From NCBI GenBank assembly GCA_900767465.1, contig CAAGAW010000014.1:1-9625 (forward strand): 9,625 nucleotides of DNA, in the 5' to 3' direction. Positions 6,113 through 9,625 of this stretch are shown one piece after another (positions within the stretch are counted from its first letter, which is position 1; every line of letters begins with the position of its first letter). Origin of the DNA: Clostridia bacterium (lineage in GTDB: Bacteria; Bacillota; Clostridia; Christensenellales; Pumilibacteraceae). The notes below the pieces were generated by a model that did not search any database, had not been told where the DNA came from, and worked only from the letters and a program-made list of their open reading frames with translations. A program made the translations under genes and the position numbers.

Positions 6113-7114
6113 TTACGCTCTTTCGAGGATTTCTTTAAGAAGGCGGGAATTCCCGAGAAGTTTGCCCGCGCCGATCATCGAAGCGAGTTCGCAATCGAAT
6201 CCGACTTTGACGGGAATACCGATTCCCGCGCCGATAACGCGTTCGACTCCCGCGATTTTCGCGCCGCCGCCCGCAAGGTGCAAGCCTTCGCCCGCGACTT
6301 CGAGCGCGAGTTCGGGCGGACACTGGCTCATAACCGAACTTACCGCCTCGGAAACGCGCGCGTAATAGGGCGCGACCGCCTCGTACACGTCCGCGGCGTA
6401 TACGGTAACGCAAGCGGGCGCAAAACTATCCACGCCTATGCCGGTTGCGTCCATACTTGCGACGTCGCCCGGATAAAGGCTGCCTATTTCCTCTTTGAGT
6501 TTGCGCGCGGTAGACGAACCGATCCGTACGCCGTACTTGCCCATAAGATAATCGGACAAAGCCTTGTCCATCATATTGCCGCCCACGCTTATCGAACAGC
6601 CGGCGATTACGCCGAACGAACTTATAAGCGCGACTTCGCTTACTCCGCCGCCGATAGTCGCGACGAGTCCGCCTTTTTCGAGGTCGAGGTCGGTGCCGAG
6701 CGCAACGGCGGTTGCGTTTTCGACGAGCGTACATTCGCTTACGCCCGCGCCGAGTACCGCGTCTTCGTAGATACGGCGTTCGTCCACGCTGAGTCCGGTG
6801 GGAACTACCAGAATCGCGCGGATTTTGGGGAAGATAACGTAAGACGGAGGTAAAATGCGCTTGATAAACTGCGCGACCATATCTTTGGTAACGTCGAAAT
6901 CCGACACGTAACCGTCCGCGACGGGACAAACGACGGTAGTTCCGTCCGGCGTTTTTCCTTTCTTTTCCCACGCGTCGCGACCAACGGCAAGCAATTTTTT
7001 GTCGTCTCCGTAATACGCGACGACGCTCGGTTCGCGCAAAACGACCCCTTCGCCCGATACGTAGATCGAGGTGAAGGTCGTTCCGATTTCGATTGCGATA
7101 TCCATCGTAGCCAT
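6113..7114 (-). CDS. MreB-like actin homologue with altered nucleotide-binding motifs
   Basis: A 333-residue MreB/Mbl-family protein, full length. The fold is followed from end to end: MDIAIEIGTTFTSIYVSGEG (4-23), REPSVVA (27-33), VPTGLSVDERR (104-114), IGGGVSEVALIS (154-165), SVGGNMMDKAL (176-186), RIGSSTARKLKEEIGS (197-212) and LAGGGAKIAGVE (280-291). MreB normally forms membrane-bound filaments that guide sidewall peptidoglycan synthesis with MreC, MreD and RodA. By eye, several nucleotide-site residues differ from the usual MreB: DLGT is EIGT, the second Glu of IEEP is Asn133, and DIGGGTTE is TIGGGVSE. Impaired ATP hydrolysis is inferred. The ATG at 7114 follows the maf stop by one base; an in-frame ATG at 7105 would give the more usual MDIAIEIG start. 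The nearest Shine-Dalgarno (AAAGGAG, 7128-7134) is 13 bases away, so translation is probably coupled to maf. No mreC or mreD follows. Confidence 0.85.
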   Translation of the reverse strand: MATMDIAIEIGTTFTSIYVSGEGVVLREPSVVAYYGDDKKLLAVGRDAWEKKGKTPDGTTVVCPVADGYVSDFDVTKDMVAQFIKRILPPSYVIFPKIRAILVVPTGLSVDERRIYEDAVLGAGVSECTLVENATAVALGTDLDLEKGGLVATIGGGVSEVALISSFGVIAGCSISVGGNMMDKALSDYLMGKYGVRIGSSTARKLKEEIGSLYPGDVASMDATGIGVDSFAPACVTVYAADVYEAVAPYYARVSEAVSSVMSQCPPELALEVAGEGLHLAGGGAKIAGVERVIGAGIGIPVKVGFDCELASMIGAGKLLGNSRLLKEILERA

Positions 7115-7115
7115 A

Positions 7116-7676
7116 TCAGCCGATTTTCTCCTTTAAGATTTTCGCGAGCAGATCCACCGGTAAACCGATTACGTTGTTAAGGTCTCCGTCTACCGATTCT
7201 TTAAGCGGCGCAAACGCTTCGTCCTGTATTCCGTACGCGCCCGCCTTATCCATGGGCGAGCCGGTTGCGACGTATGCGCCGACCGCTTTTTCGTCGTACG
7301 GCGCGAGCGTTACGCGCGTAGTTTCGTGAGTTTTGATTTCGCCGCCTTTCCACACCACCGCGATTCCGGTAACGACATCGTGCGTCTTTCCGCAAAGTTC
7401 TTTTAAGTATTCGCGGGCTTCGTCCTCCGAACGCGGCTTACCGTAAATTTTTCCGTCGAGAGCCACGACGGTGTCCGCTCCTATAACCGTTCCGCCCGTT
7501 TTTGCGTAAACGTCTTTCGCTTTCATAAGCGCGAGGTTTTCGGCGCGGACCGCGGGATCGGACGATTTTTCGACGCTTTCGTCGGCTCTGCTCGGCACGA
7601 TTTCCGCTTCGAGTCCGTCGATTGCGGCAATAAGGTCTCTGCGGCGCGGCGACGCGCTTGCGAGAATTACTTTCAT
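7116..7676 (-). CDS. maf: Maf-family nucleoside triphosphate pyrophosphatase (dTTP/UTP type)
   Basis: A 186-residue Maf protein, normal length. The family hydrolyses nucleoside triphosphates to monophosphate and pyrophosphate; the YhdE-like branch acts on dTTP, UTP and modified pyrimidine nucleotides, and Maf overexpression is known to block septation in Bacillus. Motifs seen: LASASPRRRDL (5-15), GADTVVALDGKIYGKP (66-81) with Asp68 the likely catalytic base, GSPMDKAGAYGIQ (139-151) and GDLNNVIGLP (164-173). The SPRR, DTVV and YGIQ segments agree with the dTTP/UTP branch. The ATG overlaps the ppx stop by one base (TAATG) and there is no Shine-Dalgarno, so translation depends on ppx. The gene ends one base before the mreB-like start. 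Position beside mreB and min genes agrees with the known Bacillus neighbourhood. Confidence 0.95.
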   Translation of the reverse strand: MKVILASASPRRRDLIAAIDGLEAEIVPSRADESVEKSSDPAVRAENLALMKAKDVYAKTGGTVIGADTVVALDGKIYGKPRSEDEAREYLKELCGKTHDVVTGIAVVWKGGEIKTHETTRVTLAPYDEKAVGAYVATGSPMDKAGAYGIQDEAFAPLKESVDGDLNNVIGLPVDLLAKILKEKIG

Positions 7677-9190
7677 TACAGAATTTCGAGGTTCTTGCGG
7701 AACGCGCGGGCAAATTCGGTGCCCGCTCCGAGAGCCTCTTTGATTTCGAGCGAGGCGTCTCCTTCGACTTCGGTTTTCATAATCACCGAGTCGCCGAGAA
7801 CGTCGCAGTTAAGCGTTTTTACAACGCCCTGACGGCTGCGGTCGAGACACTCCGCCACGCGAAGTATAACGCCGAGTCGCATAACCGCCACAAGATCCTC
7901 TTCGCGGAGAAGGTCTTTGTATTTCGACCATTCGGCGAGGTTGAACTCGTCTCTTCTGTTGCCTTGCGCCACGAACGCGGCAAGCACGAGGTCGCGATGC
8001 GACACGCCGTAAAGGTTGCTGTTGAGAATAAAATACAGGTTCTGACGATAGCGGTCGTAGAATTTGACGCACGAGCCGCAGTCGTGCATAAGCGCGGCTA
8101 TACGTAAAACTTTTACGTACTGACGGGGCAGTTTGTGAAGAACGCGAAGTTGTTTGTAAAGTTGAATGGACAGGTTGCAGACGTGTTCGGCGTGCTGAAC
8201 GTCGAGTCCGTAACTTGCCAAAAGCGTACCGACCGAATGTCCGAGAACGTCGGTAATCGGTTTTTCGACGGTGGACGGAACGGCGTGAGCAAACATAATG
8301 CCTTCGCGGATTCCGGATCCGGAAACGGTTACCTGTTCAAACGAGGTTGCGTTAAAGAACGCTTTGATCGCAGCGAGCGCGGATACGAAAATATCCGCTC
8401 TGTCCGAACTGAGACCTTTGATTTTGGAACGCTTTTCGGGCGGAAGCGTTTTTACCATATCGTAAACGTTGTCGAGGTCCTCTTTGGTGACGGGATAATT
8501 ATGGAGCATATCGAGCGGATAACGCTTAATCCGCCTGACGATTTTCGCGAGCGACCGGAACGAGCCTCCCACGCCCACAAACTGAACGTCCGGATCGATC
8601 TCTTTAAGCCACGGTATGCGCGAAAGTTGATCGGTAACGTACTGTTCCATCTGCGCAGCCTGCTCTTCGGGCGGAAGCGACGGGTCGGCGAAAAGATCGC
8701 AAAGCGTGATCGTTCCGAACGGAAGATTCTCGCGGTTAAGAACGTTGCGGCGGTTGTACTGGATAAGTTGAATACTGCTGCCGCTGATGTCGAGAATTAC
8801 GGCTTTGGGAATATCGAGCGAATTGATTACGCCGTGATAAACGTGCATCGCCTCTTCTTCTTCGCTGAGCACTTTTACCTTAAAACCGCAAACCGTGTTG
8901 ATTTCTTCTATAAAACTCTTCTGATTCTTGGCTCTGCGGACAGCGTTGGTCGCATACGCATAAACCTTTTCGACTCCGTAACTGTCGCACAGTTTGCGGA
9001 ACATTTTCAGAGTCTTTACCGCTTGCGCCACGCGCGAGGGTTTAAGGAACCCGTCTCTGTCCATATCCTGACCGAGCCTGACGCTCTCTTTGAGTTCGTC
9101 GAACACGACGAAATAGCCTCCCGGGTATACGTTGGCGAGGACAAGCCGCGCGGTGTTGCTTCCGAGGTCGATTACAGCAATTTTTTCCAC
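7676..9190 (-). CDS. Ppx/GppA family phosphatase with C-terminal HD domain
   Basis: A 504-residue member of the exopolyphosphatase / guanosine pentaphosphate phosphohydrolase family. The ASKHA-type phosphatase half is marked by IAVIDLGSNTARLVLA (4-19), AYATNAVRRA (78-87), the acidic VLSEEEEA segment (107-114) expected to hold the catalytic Glu, a second phosphate loop at 134-141, and GVGGSFRSL (206-214). The C-terminal half (about 310-504) is HD-like, with His369-Asp370 in ALMHDCG. The start is GTG 9190, supported by GGAG 8 bases upstream and by the family-typical MEKIAVIDLGSN N-terminus. The second phosphate loop reads DISGSSIQL, whereas most members have DIGGGSTEL. It is the first gene of the ppx-maf-mreB-like string and overlaps maf by one base. 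Exopolyphosphatase versus pppGpp hydrolase activity cannot be told from the sequence, so I give no symbol. Confidence 0.9.
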   Translation of the reverse strand: MEKIAVIDLGSNTARLVLANVYPGGYFVVFDELKESVRLGQDMDRDGFLKPSRVAQAVKTLKMFRKLCDSYGVEKVYAYATNAVRRAKNQKSFIEEINTVCGFKVKVLSEEEEAMHVYHGVINSLDIPKAVILDISGSSIQLIQYNRRNVLNRENLPFGTITLCDLFADPSLPPEEQAAQMEQYVTDQLSRIPWLKEIDPDVQFVGVGGSFRSLAKIVRRIKRYPLDMLHNYPVTKEDLDNVYDMVKTLPPEKRSKIKGLSSDRADIFVSALAAIKAFFNATSFEQVTVSGSGIREGIMFAHAVPSTVEKPITDVLGHSVGTLLASYGLDVQHAEHVCNLSIQLYKQLRVLHKLPRQYVKVLRIAALMHDCGSCVKFYDRYRQNLYFILNSNLYGVSHRDLVLAAFVAQGNRRDEFNLAEWSKYKDLLREEDLVAVMRLGVILRVAECLDRSRQGVVKTLNCDVLGDSVIMKTEVEGDASLEIKEALGAGTEFARAFRKNLEIL

Positions 9191-9226
9191 TATTATATCT
9201 CCGTTTCGTTTATTCTTTTCTCAATA

Positions 9227-9255
9227 ATTTTACCACACTTTTATAAGGTTGTAAA
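9227..9255 (-). promoter_or_regulatory. Strong promoter of the ppx-maf-mreB-like-minDE string
   Basis: Minus strand: TTTACA (9250-9255), exactly 17 bases, then TAAAAT (9227-9232) preceded by TGG, an extended -10 box. Both hexamers match consensus at five of six positions. Predicted transcription start is near 9220, about 30 bases before the GTG. A hyphenated dyad, ATAAGG-N10-CCTTAT (9243-9264), is centred exactly on the -35 box. Confidence 0.85.
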
Positions 9256-9264
9256 GACCCTTAT
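9243..9264. promoter_or_regulatory. Operator-like dyad centred on the ppx -35 box
   Basis: ATAAGG (9243-9248) and CCTTAT (9259-9264) are perfect 6-base inverted arms separated by 10 bases that contain the -35 hexamer at 9250-9255. The geometry suits a repressor site, but six-base arms can arise by chance. Confidence 0.3.
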
Positions 9265-9348
9265 GAAAAATAATGTGCATAATTTTTAGATTTGTTTTTG
9301 TGCAATATTTTTGTGAAAACTTTTCCGACGGGACAAGCGGCAGGGCGG

Positions 9349-9366
9349 CGCGAATAGGTATTCGCG
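9349..9366. repeat. 18-base near-palindrome in the region upstream of ppx
   Basis: CGCGAATA-GG-TATTCGCG: two perfect 8-base arms around a two-base centre, about 95 bases upstream of the ppx -35 box. There is no T-run on either side, so it is not a terminator. It could be a binding site for a dimeric protein or the edge of the repeat mosaic that starts near 9370. Confidence 0.55.
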
Positions 9367-9369
9367 TTC

Positions 9370-9590
9370 ATTCGTGTACGCTTGTTACGTTTCGCCCCCG
9401 CGAGATCTCTCCACTACGGTCGAGATGACGTGGCAATCAGGGTGTACGCTTGGTTGGAGGGGTATCGTGTATGAGACTACGTCTTCCCTTCCGGGAGATT
9501 GCCACGCTACGGCTACGCCTTCGCTCGCAATGACAAGGCGGTACGGGTGTACGCTTGGTTGGCGGCGGGGCGAGGGCGCCCCGCCCTACC
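9370..9590. repeat. Mosaic of short interspersed repeat elements
   Basis: The gene-free stretch 9256-9625 is dominated by repeats. An 18-base direct repeat GGGTGTACGCTTGGTTGG occurs at 9440-9457 and 9545-9562, and its core GTGTACGCTTG also at 9374-9384. Between the copies lie two related elements that both begin GAGAT and end ATGAC on the plus strand: 9402-9429 and 9495-9534, sharing CTACGG. The arms CGTGGCAATC (9429-9438) and GATTGCCACG (9497-9506) are inverted copies. After the last direct repeat a perfect 9-bp hairpin (GGCGGGGCG, 9564-9572, with CGCCCCGCC, 9577-9585, loop AGGG) follows. From memory, the sequences reading GTCATTGCGAGCG and GTCATCTCGACC on the minus strand resemble dispersed intergenic repeats seen in many bacterial genomes. 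No transposase or real gene is present. Confidence 0.72.
9545..9585. repeat. Direct repeat copy joined to a GC-rich perfect hairpin
   Basis: The third direct-repeat copy (9545-9562) runs straight into the 9-bp GC-only hairpin at 9564-9585 with a four-base loop. No T-run follows on either strand, so intrinsic termination is not expected. It appears to be a separate element type from the two GAGAT...ATGAC elements to its left. Confidence 0.55.
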
Positions 9591-9625
9591 GAGACTTTAC
9601 CGATAGTCGCTGTTGTCACGCGATA

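Noticed and set aside
9191..9198. TATAAT-like sequence directly before the ppx GTG
   Set aside because: It falls between the ribosome binding site and the start codon, so transcription from it would miss the start. The promoter at 9227-9255 is far better placed.
8135..9289. Long plus-strand open frame (384 codons) opposite the ppx/gppA-type gene
   Set aside because: It is antisense to a gene with clear family motifs, has no recognisable domain and no ribosome binding site. Antisense frames stay open here because of the CG-rich codon use. The same applies to plus-strand frames at 1249-2172, 3631-4584 and 5921-6853.
9370..9590. Possible CRISPR array
   Set aside because: Only two full repeats and one partial copy of 18 bases, unequal spacing (68 and 105 bases), and the material between them is itself repetitive rather than unique spacer.
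9437..9619. 60-codon minus-strand open frame in the repeat region
   Set aside because: Its translation (CHCERRRSRSVAIS, proline and arginine rich) is what a non-coding dispersed repeat gives when read in frame; the direct repeat is translated twice as PPTKRTP. No ribosome binding site.
9301..9625. tRNA or other RNA gene in the repeat-rich right end
   Set aside because: No T-loop GGTTCGAATCC-like sequence or cloverleaf arrangement; the pairing elements are accounted for by the repeats.

Overview
The window reads as chromosome from an uncultured member of the Bacillota, probably class Clostridia. The evidence is strong AGGAGG-type ribosome binding sites, sigma-A-like promoters with TGn extended -10 boxes, a lipoprotein signal peptide, and a maf/mreB/min gene neighbourhood of the kind known from Bacillus and Clostridium. 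This placement is inference; the window holds no rRNA or other marker that would fix the taxon. Every supportable gene lies on the minus strand, so transcription runs from high to low coordinates. Long open frames on the plus strand are antisense shadows in a sequence rich in CG, TCG and GCG.

Right end (about 9256-9625): no gene. It holds a mosaic of short dispersed-repeat-like elements: an 18-base direct repeat present twice plus a shortened third copy, two related GAGAT...ATGAC elements, and a perfect GC-rich hairpin. Next to them, towards the genes, is an 18-base near-palindrome.

9190-4933: a compact gene string starting at a very good promoter (TTTACA-17-TAAAAT): ppx/gppA-type phosphatase, maf-type nucleotide pyrophosphatase, an mreB-like actin, minD and minE. 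The first three genes overlap or nearly touch (TAATG and TGA-T-ATG junctions). A hairpin with a T-run, and a consensus -10 box just upstream of it, lie between the mreB-like gene and minD. Compared with the known Bacillus order (maf, radC, mreB, mreC, mreD, minC, minD), radC, mreC, mreD and minC are absent. The remaining MreB-like protein has changed residues at several nucleotide-binding positions, and the MinE lacks the usual hydrophobic N-terminus.

4668-886: two apparently cytoplasmic glycosidases, each with its own promoter: a GH2 enzyme (beta-galactosidase/beta-glucuronidase type) and a GH20 beta-N-acetylhexosaminidase. They suggest trimming of imported host- or plant-derived oligosaccharides. 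A terminator-like hairpin separates them.

845-1: trmL (tRNA wobble-base 2'-O-methyltransferase) follows the hexosaminidase after 40 bases. It has no ribosome binding site, but a promoter-like sequence sits so close to its ATG that a leaderless mRNA is predicted. A clear intrinsic terminator closes this unit. The last gene, a lipoprotein of unknown function, starts at 215 and runs off the left edge.
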